From Nitrososphaeria archaeon (GTDB lineage Archaea; Thermoproteota; Nitrososphaeria; Conexivisphaerales; DTJL01), in assembly GCA_029775965.1 (NCBI GenBank), contig JARVJU010000006.1, positions 1 to 64,000 on the forward strand: a stretch of DNA of 64,000 nucleotides, written 5' to 3'. A program made the translations under genes and the position numbers. The first letter of the stretch is position 1. Each line of letters begins with the position of its first letter. This document shows, one piece after another, positions 19,514-29,808 of the stretch. The notes beneath the pieces were generated by a model that worked only from the letters and a program-made list of their open reading frames with translations, made no database searches and was not told the DNA's origin.

Positions 19514-20671
19514 ATGCGTGTTGGTGCAATTGGTGTCGGGCAGGCCGGGGGTCGAATACTTGACCTCTTCGTCTACCAAAACTACTATGCATGACATAAA
19601 GACATTCTTCCTTTAACTCTAGCAATAAACGCAGCCAAGGCAGATCTTATGGGCCTAACTTCTGTGCCAAAGCAAGACAGACTACTTATAGGTAATACAG
19701 TTGTCAAAGGGCATGTGGTTGGAGCAAACCCGGAAATGGAGGCAAAAGTAGCTGAAGAAGACGAACGTCATATAAGAAGAGCAATAGCTGAACGTGCAAC
19801 TCATCAGGTAGATGCTTTTCTTATATTCCTTGGTCTTGGAGGAGGTACAGGATCAGGCGCGAGTCCAATTATTGCAAGAATGATCAAGGAAGTGTACAGA
19901 GAGCCTGTGTATGCAGTAGGAATACTTCCCAGCGAGTCAGAAGGCTCACTTTATTCAGGGAATGCAGCAAGAAGCCTAAGAGCACTTACAGAAGTGGCTG
20001 ATGGTATTCTTCTCTTCGATAATAACATATGGCAGAGGGAAGGCACTGCATTAAAGCAGAGTTTCGAACAGATGAATAATGAAGTGGTTAAGCCTCTTCA
20101 TACAATCTTCGCTGCAGGGGAAGCCTCAAACTCGGGAAGGGTAGGTACAAAGGTGATAGATGCTTCTGATATTATCAACAGCATAGAAGGCTTTGCCGCC
20201 TTTGGCTACAGCGGATGGACAAAGTCATGGTCAGAAGTTCTGAAGGATACAGGAAAGAGAGCATTGATGAGAGAGAAAACCTCAGTAGATCAGCTGGATC
20301 CAGCAAACAGGGTCTTTTCCTTGATTCAGGGAGCTGCAGCAGGAAGACTTTCAGTAGATTGCGATATTAAATCAGCAACAAAAACCCTGGTGGTTGTGGC
20401 TGGCAATCCGAACGAAATGAACAAAGAAGGGATAGATAGAGGGAAGGCATGGCTTGAGGAGATAACAGGTGGAGCTGAGGTAAGAGGAGGGGATTATCCA
20501 TTACCTCACTCTAGGGAGTTAGTTTCGAGTGTGCTCTTCTCAGGACTGAAAGAAATACCAGTTCTAAAGTCTCTTATAGAGAGATCACAGATCAAAAAGA
20601 CCAAGAAGGCAAAGATGACAAAGAGTCAACTATACAGGGCCCTGCCTAGCATAAAGATAAAGGTCGATTAG
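19514..20671 (+). CDS. CetZ-type tubulin/FtsZ superfamily protein interrupted by an in-frame TGA at 19592-19594
   Basis: MRVGAIGVGQAGGRILDLFVYQNYYA-TGA-HKDILPLTLAINAAKADLMGL...FLGLGGGTGSGASP. The G-box N-terminus lies upstream of the listed ORF (19649) in the same frame. Confidence 0.8.
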
Positions 20672-20734
20672 AGCGAAAGGAAGGGAAAGCCTCTGCTCTT
20701 TTCGCTCCAGACAGCATTATTTTTATCTATATTA

Positions 20735-21391
20735 TTGAGTGGTTCTATAGCCTTTGCTAAGGCTCTTCTGGACCCCTCTTCACCATTTCTTAGGCGAAGG
20801 CATGTAGAGAGTGTCAGGTATAGCACGCTTCTTGGCATTCCTCTGGGTCTGGCATTTATCTTGCTTTCTAGGTATTATGAATATACATTGTTTCTGCTAA
20901 GCGTAATTCTGCTCGGGTTTGTTATATATTACTATTTGCTGAGACGCTCACTATCCTTCTTCTATATGTTCAGGATAGGCTGGAGTTCCAGGGAGACTGT
21001 GAGAAGCAGGTTCATGCACCTAGCTATAACATCAGCAATAGCTGCAATAGTTACTATGTTCTTCTGGCTGAATATCTTTTCAGCTCCGTATCTAACACAG
21101 GTACCTGCAAGCATACCAGTTATGATAGCATTAGTAGCATCCATAGCTGCCATCTTTGCTCTTACATCATTCGTACCGAAGCTTGACAAACTCTACTGCC
21201 TGATCTACGATTTTGTCCAGACATCGTATTTACAGAACCCTGGTACATGGTTCGAGCTGGAAGATACAGACTTTCCTGGCATAATAACAGGTACTGCGTT
21301 CACCAATGCAGAAGTTGTGGATGCATTCGAGTCTTTAAGAAAAGAGGGCTATGTTGAGAGAATGCCCAATGCAGTGCTCGGCAGAGTGTGA
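20735..21391 (+). CDS. Membrane protein of unknown function
   Basis: Four hydrophobic segments plus a soluble C-terminus; co-directional with cetZ. Confidence 0.55.
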   Translation: MSGSIAFAKALLDPSSPFLRRRHVESVRYSTLLGIPLGLAFILLSRYYEYTLFLLSVILLGFVIYYYLLRRSLSFFYMFRIGWSSRETVRSRFMHLAITSAIAAIVTMFFWLNIFSAPYLTQVPASIPVMIALVASIAAIFALTSFVPKLDKLYCLIYDFVQTSYLQNPGTWFELEDTDFPGIITGTAFTNAEVVDAFESLRKEGYVERMPNAVLGRV

Positions 21392-21421
21392 TACAGAATC
21401 TATCATGAGGGAATATCCTTT

Positions 21422-21715
21422 TTGGCTACTAGCTCTCATGATGTGAGAGGCAGGATAGAGACAACAATGCGCCAAGTAGATATATTGATGGAGATTATAG
21501 ATGGGCAGGTAAACGGCGCAAAGCCTCTAGAGAATCATTATATTCAGGATGCTATGAAAGAGTTGATGATACTAAGGATGAAGATACAGAAGCTTATCGA
21601 GGAGTATGGAAGACTTGTCCCAAGGGAATGGTCATCATCATCACTAAAGAAGATACACCAGCTTGAACTTGATATAAGAGAACAGAGGAGCAGCAAGGCA
21701 GTGGTGGAAGCATAA
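21422..21715 (+). CDS. Small helical protein of unknown function
   Basis: 97 aa ORF with codon usage like its neighbours, co-directional with the previous gene. Confidence 0.45.
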   Translation: MATSSHDVRGRIETTMRQVDILMEIIDGQVNGAKPLENHYIQDAMKELMILRMKIQKLIEEYGRLVPREWSSSSLKKIHQLELDIREQRSSKAVVEA

Positions 21716-21720
21716 AAAAA

Positions 21721-22974
21721 CTAAACGCTAAGAGCCTTTTTGAATGATAATGCAAAGTCATCTATTATATCTGAGATATCCTCTATTCCTACAGCAACAC
21801 GTATCAAACCTTCATTAATTCCGAGAAGTTTGAGCTCTTCTTTTGTCACGCCTGTTCTTGGATGGTGAGAAGTTTCCCTAGGCACTGTTACTAATGTCTG
21901 AACACCTCCGAGGCTCGGTGCCTTTATAGCAATTCTGAGGGAATCTGCAAACTTGCTTGCTGGCAAATCTCCTCCGTCTATTTCGAAACTTACTACCCCT
22001 CCGTAACCCTTCAGCATGCGTTTTGCTATGCCATGGTCAGGATGGCTCTTAAGTCCTGGATAGTAGACTCTCCTGACGTATTCTGTATCTTCAAGCCATC
22101 TAGCTAGTTTCATTGCGTTCTTATTTTGTCTCTCAACTCTTATTCCTAGTGTTCTCAGGCCCCTAGCAAGAAGATAAGCTGCTAAAGGATCCAGGCTACC
22201 TCCTGTCTTTATCCTCTGATCCCTTATCTTTTTTATAATTTCTTTACTCGAAACTACAGCTCCAGCTATCAGATCGTTGTGACCGTTAAGATACTTTGTA
22301 GCGCTATGAATTACTATGTCAGCATCAAACAGAAGCGGTTTTTGGTTATATGGACTAGCAAATGTGGAGTCTACGCAAAGTAATACAGAGTGCTCATGCG
22401 CTACCTTTGCAAGTGACTTCAGGTCTAATACTCTTAGTAGAGGGTTGGTGATTGATTCAACATATATCATTTTTGTATTTGGTTTTATGAATCCATCTAT
22501 ACTCTGCATTTCTTTGACCGAAAGCAGTGTTGTCTCGATGCCAAAGCGAGGTAGCTCGTTCTTTATCAGTGAATATGTCTGGCCATAAAGCTCTCTCATG
22601 CTTATAACATGGTCCCCTTTGGCCAGAAATGTATGTATAGTTGCAGCTATAGCTGCCATTCCTGATGAGAAGGTCAGCGCGGCTTCTCCTTCCTCTAGAG
22701 AGGCTATAAGCTCCTCTGCTGTAGTTATGGTTGGATTTCCGTACCTTGTGTAAATGTACTCCTCTTGTGATAGTGGGTCTGTAAAGACAGACTTTGATCT
22801 GTTCGGGTTCAGGAATGCATCTTCCATGAATATCGGTGTAAATATAGAACCATACCTTGCATCTCTAACCTGTCCTGCATGGATTGCCCTTGTGTTAAAA
22901 CCTTTTGATGACCAATAGCTATTCTTCAACACAGTCTGCAAAATATTATCATGCTTAATAATATTGCCTGACAA
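21721..22974 (-). CDS. Cys/Met metabolism PLP-dependent enzyme (cystathionine gamma-synthase/lyase-like)
   Basis: YTRYGNPTITTAEELIASLEEGEAALTFSSGMAAI and SATKYLNGHNDLIAGAVV. Confidence 0.92.
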   Translation of the reverse strand: MSGNIIKHDNILQTVLKNSYWSSKGFNTRAIHAGQVRDARYGSIFTPIFMEDAFLNPNRSKSVFTDPLSQEEYIYTRYGNPTITTAEELIASLEEGEAALTFSSGMAAIAATIHTFLAKGDHVISMRELYGQTYSLIKNELPRFGIETTLLSVKEMQSIDGFIKPNTKMIYVESITNPLLRVLDLKSLAKVAHEHSVLLCVDSTFASPYNQKPLLFDADIVIHSATKYLNGHNDLIAGAVVSSKEIIKKIRDQRIKTGGSLDPLAAYLLARGLRTLGIRVERQNKNAMKLARWLEDTEYVRRVYYPGLKSHPDHGIAKRMLKGYGGVVSFEIDGGDLPASKFADSLRIAIKAPSLGGVQTLVTVPRETSHHPRTGVTKEELKLLGINEGLIRVAVGIEDISDIIDDFALSFKKALSV

Positions 22975-23007
22975 AGTATAGAATTTGGAATACTGTTTAT
23001 ATTATAC

Positions 23008-24213
23008 TTGAAGATAAATCGCTGCAAATTGGTAAAAGATTCCTACAAGTATCTGATATTAGGTGGTGGTATATCGGGTGCCTTTGCATCGTATGCTATA
23101 CGAAGGTATGATAAGAGGGGAAGAGTAGCAATAGTCAGCTCAGAAACTCACATTCCGTATGACAGAGTACCTCTGTCTAAGGAATTCGTAAGGTGGGAGA
23201 GACCATTCAGCGAGCTCTTCTTCAGAAAAGAAAGTTTCTACAGACAGAAGAGAATAGAGCTTATCCTAGGGCATAAAGCAATATCGATTGATAGAAAGAA
23301 TAAGACTGTAAAACTTGATGACAGAAGGGAATTGACTTACAGCAAACTACTCCTAGCTACTGGCGGTAAGCCAAGAAAATTGCATGTTGCTAATTCTGAC
23401 CTCGAAGGTATTTACTATCTGAGAACCATAGATGATAGTGTAGCTATAAGACAAAGGATACATGAATCAAAAAATGCGGTTGTAGTTGGAGGCGGATTTA
23501 TAGGATGCGAGGTTGCTTCAAGCCTGACACAAAAAGGACTCCAAACAACTATAGTGGAAGTGATGCCTCACATTCTTGGCAAGGCTATAGATGAGAAGAC
23601 AAGTGGATGGATAAAAGAGTATCATGAAGCAAAGGGGACAAAGATATACACTAACACAAAGGTAGTTGGATTCGAAGGAGAAGATGGCAGGGTTAAAGGA
23701 GTAAGGCTCGATAATGGAAAAACACTAGCAGCTGATATGGTTGTTGTCGGGGTAGGAATAGAGCTTAACGTCGAGTTGGCAAGCTCTGCAGGTTTAAGCG
23801 TCAATAACGGTGTGCAGGTTAGTGATAAACTACAGAGTCAGGATGCTGATATATATGTAGCTGGAGACATAGCAAACTTCTACTCGCCATTACTCCAAAG
23901 ACAGATGAGAGTTGAGCATTATGATGTAGCAGAGAAGCATGGGACTATAGCTGGAAGCAATATGGCTGGGCAAGATCTGAGTTATGATGAACCACCGTAT
24001 TTCTTCTCAGACCAGTATGACTTGAGTATCAATGCTTTTGGAGACCTTATCCATCATACAGAGATAATTAGCAAAGAAGCTATGAGTAAAGATGGATTCA
24101 TAGAATATTACATTGAAGGTAAAAAGGTTGTAGGTATTCTATCTGTTAACAGTGACTGGGATGATATAGAAGAAGCAAAGGCAAAGATAGGCAGAGATAG
24201 AGAAGAAATCTAG
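23008..24213 (+). CDS. NAD(P)/FAD-dependent oxidoreductase (ferredoxin reductase-like)
   Basis: LILGGGISGAFASYAIRR, AVVVGGGFIGCEVASSL, ADIYVAGDIANF. Confidence 0.88.
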   Translation: MKINRCKLVKDSYKYLILGGGISGAFASYAIRRYDKRGRVAIVSSETHIPYDRVPLSKEFVRWERPFSELFFRKESFYRQKRIELILGHKAISIDRKNKTVKLDDRRELTYSKLLLATGGKPRKLHVANSDLEGIYYLRTIDDSVAIRQRIHESKNAVVVGGGFIGCEVASSLTQKGLQTTIVEVMPHILGKAIDEKTSGWIKEYHEAKGTKIYTNTKVVGFEGEDGRVKGVRLDNGKTLAADMVVVGVGIELNVELASSAGLSVNNGVQVSDKLQSQDADIYVAGDIANFYSPLLQRQMRVEHYDVAEKHGTIAGSNMAGQDLSYDEPPYFFSDQYDLSINAFGDLIHHTEIISKEAMSKDGFIEYYIEGKKVVGILSVNSDWDDIEEAKAKIGRDREEI

Positions 24214-24225
24214 CTGTAGATATGC

Positions 24226-24735
24226 ATGAAGATATATACGATAGGCCACAGCGATAGGAAAAAAGAAGATTTCCTGTCACTGCTGAAGGCATACAGAATA
24301 TCATTGCTTGTTGATATAAGAACGATCCCAAAATCCAGACATAACCCACAGTTCAACCTCGATACAATTGCTAAGCTATTAGCAAGTAATGATATCAAAT
24401 ATATACATATGAAGGAGCTTGGAGGTCTTAGAAAGCCGAAGAAAGATTCTGTCAACAAAGGGTGGAGAAACGATAGCTTCAGAGGATTTGCTGACTACAT
24501 GCAAACGACTGAATTCGAAAACGCTATACAGAGTGTGATTGAGTTGGCCAAAAGAGAAAAAATTGCTTTGATGTGTGCAGAGGGAAATCCATTTAGATGC
24601 CATCGCTCTTTAGTTTCTGATGCACTTATTACAAGAGGGGTAGATGTAGAGCATATATCCAGCGTAAGACATGCAACGCCACACAGACTGACACCATTTG
24701 CAAAGGTCCAAGATAACAGAATAATATACACATAG
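24226..24735 (+). CDS. DUF488 family protein
   Basis: MKIYTIGHSDRKKEDFLSLLKAYRISLLVDIRTIPKSRHNPQFN and ALMCAEGNPFRCHRSLVSDAL. Confidence 0.88.
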   Translation: MKIYTIGHSDRKKEDFLSLLKAYRISLLVDIRTIPKSRHNPQFNLDTIAKLLASNDIKYIHMKELGGLRKPKKDSVNKGWRNDSFRGFADYMQTTEFENAIQSVIELAKREKIALMCAEGNPFRCHRSLVSDALITRGVDVEHISSVRHATPHRLTPFAKVQDNRIIYT

Positions 24736-24823
24736 CATCTGTGCAGGTTTGTACTAGTGGTCTACTATGCAATCAAGAGACTAATTCCGCTGGGATTATA
24801 TCACTAACCTGGCAAGGCTCAAC

Positions 24824-24915
24824 GGGCCCGTCGTCTAGCATGGATCAGGACGCTGAAGCAAAACTGCGTATGCCTTCGGAGCCGGAGATCCGGGGTTCAA
24901 ATCCTCGCGGGCCCG
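24824..24915 (+). tRNA. tRNA-Arg(UCG) with a 16-nt intron at 24856-24871 (position 29/30)
   Basis: Acceptor GGGCCCG/CGGGCCC, T arm CGGGG-TTCAAAT-CCTCG, anticodon loop CTTCGGA. Removing AAGCAAAACTGCGTAT gives stem CTGGC/GCCGG. BHB central helix ACGC/GCGT with 3-nt bulges TGA and ATG. No encoded CCA. Confidence 0.85.
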
Positions 24916-25020
24916 CCTAACATTAACTGAATTCTCAAATCGAGATATTTTCTCTTCTAATTGGGGGTGTAACAAGTAATCAGCACCAAACTTTTAAGCT
25001 TCTTTGACATATTTTTACCT

Positions 25021-25464
25021 ATGAGTTATACCCTCGATTATGACGAACCTGTACCCAAGGTTGTAGATAGGCTAAAGCTAGAACATGAGGAGTTCGCAAA
25101 GTATCTCTCAGAGATATACAAAATGACCAAGCAAACTGAGATAAAAAATATCATGAATGAAATTGATAAAATTAAATCAAAGCTTCTAAGGCATGAAGTT
25201 GAGGAAGAAGCAAGACTGATGAGAGTTATTATGTGGGAACTTCCCTCGAAGGCTGAAAGGTCAATAAGTATAATGAGAGAACATAGGAATATAGCGAATT
25301 TTATCAAGTATACTTTTCCAAAGCTACTGGAGCTACCAGAGCCAGTTGCGAGGCGGGAGATTCGTATATTTGTAAATGATGTGAAAAAGCATCATTCAGA
25401 AGAGGAAAGAACTGTCTTTCCACTAGCTCTTAAAGCCAGCAAACTTGCTGAGAAACATAAGTAG
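25021..25464 (+). CDS. Hemerythrin HHE domain protein
   Basis: LKLEHEEFAKYL, LLRHEVEEEARLM, MREHRNIANFI, VKKHHSEEERTVFPLA. Confidence 0.8.
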   Translation: MSYTLDYDEPVPKVVDRLKLEHEEFAKYLSEIYKMTKQTEIKNIMNEIDKIKSKLLRHEVEEEARLMRVIMWELPSKAERSISIMREHRNIANFIKYTFPKLLELPEPVARREIRIFVNDVKKHHSEEERTVFPLALKASKLAEKHK

Positions 25465-25605
25465 AGTGATATGGTTCAAATGCTTCATGTCAGCCTTTCC
25501 TACTGATACTACAGGTATGAAATCGCTTACAGCTCAATTTTACCTGAAACCTAGCTCATGGCATAATTCTCTTCCTGAACTACTTATGTCTAATAGGAGA
25601 TCTTT

Positions 25606-26703
25606 TTGATGAAAGATGAGTCGATTGTAGATGTTGCCATCGTTGGTGCTGGGATAGTCGGACTGATGTGTGCATACTTTTTTGTTGCAGAGGGATACAG
25701 GGTGATCATATTTGAAAAAGAGCAAGAGGCAGGGCAAGGGGTAACCAAAAATCAATCAGGCGTTATACATGTTGTGCAGCTACCATTCAATTCATTAAAG
25801 AGCAAGCTTGCCAGAAGGGGAAACCCCATGTATGATGACATATGCAAAAGGCTGGGGGTAAAGCTAAAAAGACTGTCAGCTCTGCTTGTTATCAACAAAA
25901 TAGCATCTTATCCAGCGCTGATCATAGGCTATCTTTACTTAAGACTGAATCTACGTGGAAACTTCAAGGTAAGTCTGGTTGGAAAGAAGACTCTGCAGAA
26001 GATGGAACCCGAGCTTTCTGACAGTGTTAAGGCTGGAATCAAAATTGATGGCTATGGAGTTGTTGATACAGAAGGCATGGTAGGAAGACTTTCTAACTTT
26101 CTTCAGAATAAAGGAGCAAGAATATTCTTCGGATGCGAATTCCTCTCCGGTTCTTGCGGTGATGAGCTGATTCAGATAAGGAGTAGCTGCGGTGAATTCA
26201 AGACAAGATTCATTGTAAACGCATCTGGTCTTTACTCGGATGAAGTGTGCAAGAGACTTGGTTTAGAAGTTGCTAAATTGACTCCAGGTCTAGGTGTCAT
26301 GCTCGAATGCTCAGGGCTGCAAGTAAACAACATAATTGCACCCTTCAGCCTGATACAGAGCGAAAGGACCAAAGGAGGCGGAATAATCCCCACAACAAAA
26401 GGCACAGTATCTATAGGTCCTACATTAAGGTTGATAGATGATAAAAAAGCATACAAAGTTGATGACAGAGATATCATAAGTTTAAAGAAGAAATTCTTTC
26501 CTCTTCTAAAGCATGAAGGAGATGTCGTAAGAGTATATTCAGGCGTTAGACCACTATCTCCAACTGGGGACTTTATGGTCTATAGCTTTTGCAACGGGAG
26601 AATAATCTCTCTGCTTGGTATAGAGTCTCCGGGCCTGACTGCAGCACCTGCTATAGCTGAACACGTGCTTCTCTTAGCTAAACAAAGGAGTGATTCTGGT
26701 TAG
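25606..26703 (+). CDS. FAD-dependent oxidoreductase (LhgO / glycerol-3-phosphate dehydrogenase-like)
   Basis: VAIVGAGIVGLMCAYFFVAEGYRVIIFEKE; DAO-type fold; precedes an FGGY kinase. Confidence 0.8.
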   Translation: MMKDESIVDVAIVGAGIVGLMCAYFFVAEGYRVIIFEKEQEAGQGVTKNQSGVIHVVQLPFNSLKSKLARRGNPMYDDICKRLGVKLKRLSALLVINKIASYPALIIGYLYLRLNLRGNFKVSLVGKKTLQKMEPELSDSVKAGIKIDGYGVVDTEGMVGRLSNFLQNKGARIFFGCEFLSGSCGDELIQIRSSCGEFKTRFIVNASGLYSDEVCKRLGLEVAKLTPGLGVMLECSGLQVNNIIAPFSLIQSERTKGGGIIPTTKGTVSIGPTLRLIDDKKAYKVDDRDIISLKKKFFPLLKHEGDVVRVYSGVRPLSPTGDFMVYSFCNGRIISLLGIESPGLTAAPAIAEHVLLLAKQRSDSG

Positions 26704-26706
26704 GAT

Positions 26707-28074
26707 ATGTATGCATGCATAGATGTGGGCACTACAAACATCAAACTATCGATTTATAATGATGAATTGGATTCAATTAAGCATGAATCTGTCAAAGTGC
26801 CTGTCTCTTCAGAAGGGTTGCAGGACCCATTATTAGTTCTACAGGCAGTGAAACACTTCTTCAAAATAGCAAAAGAGTCAGGTGCAAGGTCAGCAGGAAT
26901 AGCATGCTACAGAAGTTCAATGGTAGCATGGGACAGGGAAGGTAACCCTCTAAGTAGCATAGTTACATGGCTCAGCTCATCATCTGAAAATACGTATACC
27001 TCTTTATCCAGAATCGTAAGAGCTATAGGCAAGATTCCTCCCTTAGATTTAGTTATATCTCCCGTATCTCCAGCTCTGAGATTTCTTGCTGTACAAAGAG
27101 AATTGGAGAGCAGGTTTGGACGAAATCAGAAAAATATGATCTGGACGCTTGACTCATTTCTGATGTATAATCTTACCAAAACATTCGTCAGCGATGCTAC
27201 AAACTCTGCGCTAACTGGACTCATAGACCCAGCCAGATTCACACCTTTATCCCCTGTTCTTGCTCTTCTAAGAATAAATCCTGACTTTCCTGAGATAGTG
27301 GATAATGCCAGATACTATGGAGAATATGAAGGACTGGAGATAAGAGCTCTTATAGCTGACCAGCAGGCTGCATGCGTAGCTGAAGGTGCACTTGAAGAAG
27401 GCCTTGGGAAAGTTACTAATGGCACTGGCACATTCGTTGATATACCCCTCAGTAAATACAGGAGGATAGATGGACTAATACCTATAGTCATCCTCAGACA
27501 TAATGGAAAGGCAATATACGGAGCAGAAGGTTATCTTCCAACATCAGGATCGGCTGTAGATTTTATGATCCAATCAGGGTTGCTAAAGAGTTATGATGAG
27601 CTTGACAAATTTTTAATGCCAAATGTGTTATTCATACCAGCTCTTGCTGGACTCCAAATACCATCATTGCCAAAGGCCAGAGGGATAATAACCAACATAG
27701 GTTTGACTACAAGCAGGGAAGAGATCCTTTCTTCTTTGCTTTTGTCAATATCATTCCACGTAAGGTATGTTATAGAGAAATATGCAGGTAGACTGAGCAA
27801 GCTTAGGGCTGATGGCAAGCTATCTATCAGCAATAGTTTACTGAAACTTATATCCTCATCTACAGGTCTTCCAGTTGAAAGGTTCAAAGATGTTGAGGCA
27901 ACTCAGAGGGGTCTAGCCATACTTCAGAAGATAAGCCTCGGAAAAATGGGGCTGAATGACATAGATAATAATAGGCCGGAGTTAATTAATGGAGAAAGAA
28001 TAGAAGGATTGGAGGATGCGTATAAAAGATGGAAAGGAATGCTGAACTCATTAAGGAATTATCAGAGTTCGTAG
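26707..28074 (+). CDS. FGGY-family carbohydrate kinase
   Basis: CIDVGTTNIKLSIYN, ALIADQQAACVAEGALEEGLGKVTNGTGTFVDI. Confidence 0.85.
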   Translation: MYACIDVGTTNIKLSIYNDELDSIKHESVKVPVSSEGLQDPLLVLQAVKHFFKIAKESGARSAGIACYRSSMVAWDREGNPLSSIVTWLSSSSENTYTSLSRIVRAIGKIPPLDLVISPVSPALRFLAVQRELESRFGRNQKNMIWTLDSFLMYNLTKTFVSDATNSALTGLIDPARFTPLSPVLALLRINPDFPEIVDNARYYGEYEGLEIRALIADQQAACVAEGALEEGLGKVTNGTGTFVDIPLSKYRRIDGLIPIVILRHNGKAIYGAEGYLPTSGSAVDFMIQSGLLKSYDELDKFLMPNVLFIPALAGLQIPSLPKARGIITNIGLTTSREEILSSLLLSISFHVRYVIEKYAGRLSKLRADGKLSISNSLLKLISSSTGLPVERFKDVEATQRGLAILQKISLGKMGLNDIDNNRPELINGERIEGLEDAYKRWKGMLNSLRNYQSS

Positions 28075-29378
28075 AGACAGATACAGATGTAGAAGAATAT
28101 CTGAGGGACTGGTGGCAGTATCTTAGCATAGAGGGGTCTGTGAAAGGGAGTGCAATAGTTGTGGTGAGACCCAAGAGTGAGGAAGAGGTGAAGAATGTGA
28201 TTAAGTTTGCTTCATCTCATAAGATACCTATTACATGCAGAGGGGGTGGAAGCTCTGTTACTGGCTCTTCTGTGCCTCTTGGTGGTATAGTTGTTGATAT
28301 GTCAAAGATGGATAAGGTTGTGCAGATAGATAGTATTAACTACACAGTAACTGTGCAGGCAGGAAAGAAGCTGTCAGACTTGGAGAGAGAATTAAACAGC
28401 CTAGGGTTCACTCTTGGGCATTTTCCTCAGTCATTTCATATAGCCACGGTAGGAGGTTTTATATCTACAATGGGGACAGGCGAGTATAGCGGAAGATACG
28501 GAGGTATAGAGGATTCATGCATGAGCGTCAGAGTCGTTCTTCCCGATGGCAAGCTAGTAGAGACAAAAAGTAGCAATTCACCAAGGTCATCTACAGGCCC
28601 AGACCTGACCAGATTGTTCATAGGCGCAGAAGGGTATTTTGGCATAATTACTCAGGCCAAGCTGAAGATATCAAAAATAGAAAAATATCAGCTGAAGGTT
28701 GCATATTCATTTAGCAAAATAGATGAGGCATTATCTTCTGCAAGGGACCTTTTAGGGCTCGATATCCATCCGGCCGTATGCAGAATATATGAAGAAACAG
28801 AGGCTTCTTTGCTCCTCAACCTGAACAAAGTTGTGATGCTTCTGATATACACATTTGCGAGTGATAAGCTAGGGCAGCTGATAAAGGACGAATTGGTTAG
28901 TTTAATACATGGTAAAGAGGAGGACTCTGCTCTTGTTGATAAATGGCTTGAAATAAGATTCAAGTACAGGGAGCAGATGGACACCTTCAGGGCTTCAGGT
29001 TTAATCGTAGATACAGCTGAGCTCGGGTGCGGTTGGGATAAAGCATCAGAGCTGTATTATGATACAGTATCTGCTCTGAGATCTTTGGATGGTGTGCAGG
29101 GAGTAGGTATGCATATCTCTCACATCTACAATCAGGGCGTCTGCTTATACTTTACAATTCTATTTGAGCCATCACTGCAGCTCTATAAGAGAATCTGGGA
29201 TACGTTGCATAACATAATGTCAAAGAATAACGGAACTATCTCCCACCATCACGGAGTTGGAATGTTGAAGGCTGAATTCGTAAAGAGAGAAGTGCCTTTT
29301 GAGCTACTAAAGGGTATCAAGAAATCTCTAGATCCAAGCTACATTATGAATAATGGGAAGCTCTTCAGCAACACTTAA
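28029..29378 (+). CDS. FAD-binding oxidoreductase resembling alkyldihydroxyacetonephosphate synthase
   Basis: CRGGGSSVTGSSVPLGGIVVDMSKM FAD-binding region; LGHFPQSFHIATVGGFISTMGTGEYSGRYGGIED; HISHIYNQGVCLYF; ISHHHGVGMLK (HHH motif). Confidence 0.75.
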   Translation: MERNAELIKELSEFVETDTDVEEYLRDWWQYLSIEGSVKGSAIVVVRPKSEEEVKNVIKFASSHKIPITCRGGGSSVTGSSVPLGGIVVDMSKMDKVVQIDSINYTVTVQAGKKLSDLERELNSLGFTLGHFPQSFHIATVGGFISTMGTGEYSGRYGGIEDSCMSVRVVLPDGKLVETKSSNSPRSSTGPDLTRLFIGAEGYFGIITQAKLKISKIEKYQLKVAYSFSKIDEALSSARDLLGLDIHPAVCRIYEETEASLLLNLNKVVMLLIYTFASDKLGQLIKDELVSLIHGKEEDSALVDKWLEIRFKYREQMDTFRASGLIVDTAELGCGWDKASELYYDTVSALRSLDGVQGVGMHISHIYNQGVCLYFTILFEPSLQLYKRIWDTLHNIMSKNNGTISHHHGVGMLKAEFVKREVPFELLKGIKKSLDPSYIMNNGKLFSNT

Positions 29379-29388
29379 ATGAAAAATA

Positions 29389-29808
29389 ATGTTATTATTC
29401 TGTATGCCAAAGTTTCCAAGTTCACAGTGGGTGGAAGAATATGCAAAGAAACTCAACGAAAATGATGCTTACAAAGATGCTGGCAAGACTTGGGAAGGTG
29501 ACCTTGTCTTTGTTGTTGAAAAAGATCAGTCTTTTCCGAAGGATGTATACATATACCTGGACCTTTACCATGGTGAATGCAGAAAGGCGGTTTATGCAGA
29601 ATCATTAGATCAGATACCCAAGGCTGCATTTACGTACAAAGGTCCTTATTCAAACTGGAGAAGGCTGATAAATAAGGAGATAGACCCGATACAAGGTATA
29701 CTGACAGGGAAATTCAAACTCGAAGGTTCCATGATGAAGATAATGAGATATACAAAGGCTGCTAAGGAAATGGTTAACACAGCTACAATGGTACAGACAG
29801 AATTCTAG
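29389..29808 (+). CDS. SCP2-like sterol/lipid-carrier domain protein
   Basis: WEGDLVFVVEKD...YLDLYHGECRKA...FTYKGPYSNWRRLINKEIDPIQGILTGKFKLEG. Confidence 0.7.
   Translation: MLLFCMPKFPSSQWVEEYAKKLNENDAYKDAGKTWEGDLVFVVEKDQSFPKDVYIYLDLYHGECRKAVYAESLDQIPKAAFTYKGPYSNWRRLINKEIDPIQGILTGKFKLEGSMMKIMRYTKAAKEMVNTATMVQTEF

Noticed and set aside
19592-19594. Selenocysteine at the cetZ TGA
   Set aside because: CetZ homologues are not known selenoproteins, the position is in a variable loop, and no Sec machinery is visible in the window.
16538-20671. Genome-wide reassignment of TGA
   Set aside because: TGA clearly ends several good genes here (queC, radA, the PhoU-like gene, NfeD), so the in-frame TGAs cannot reflect a global code change.
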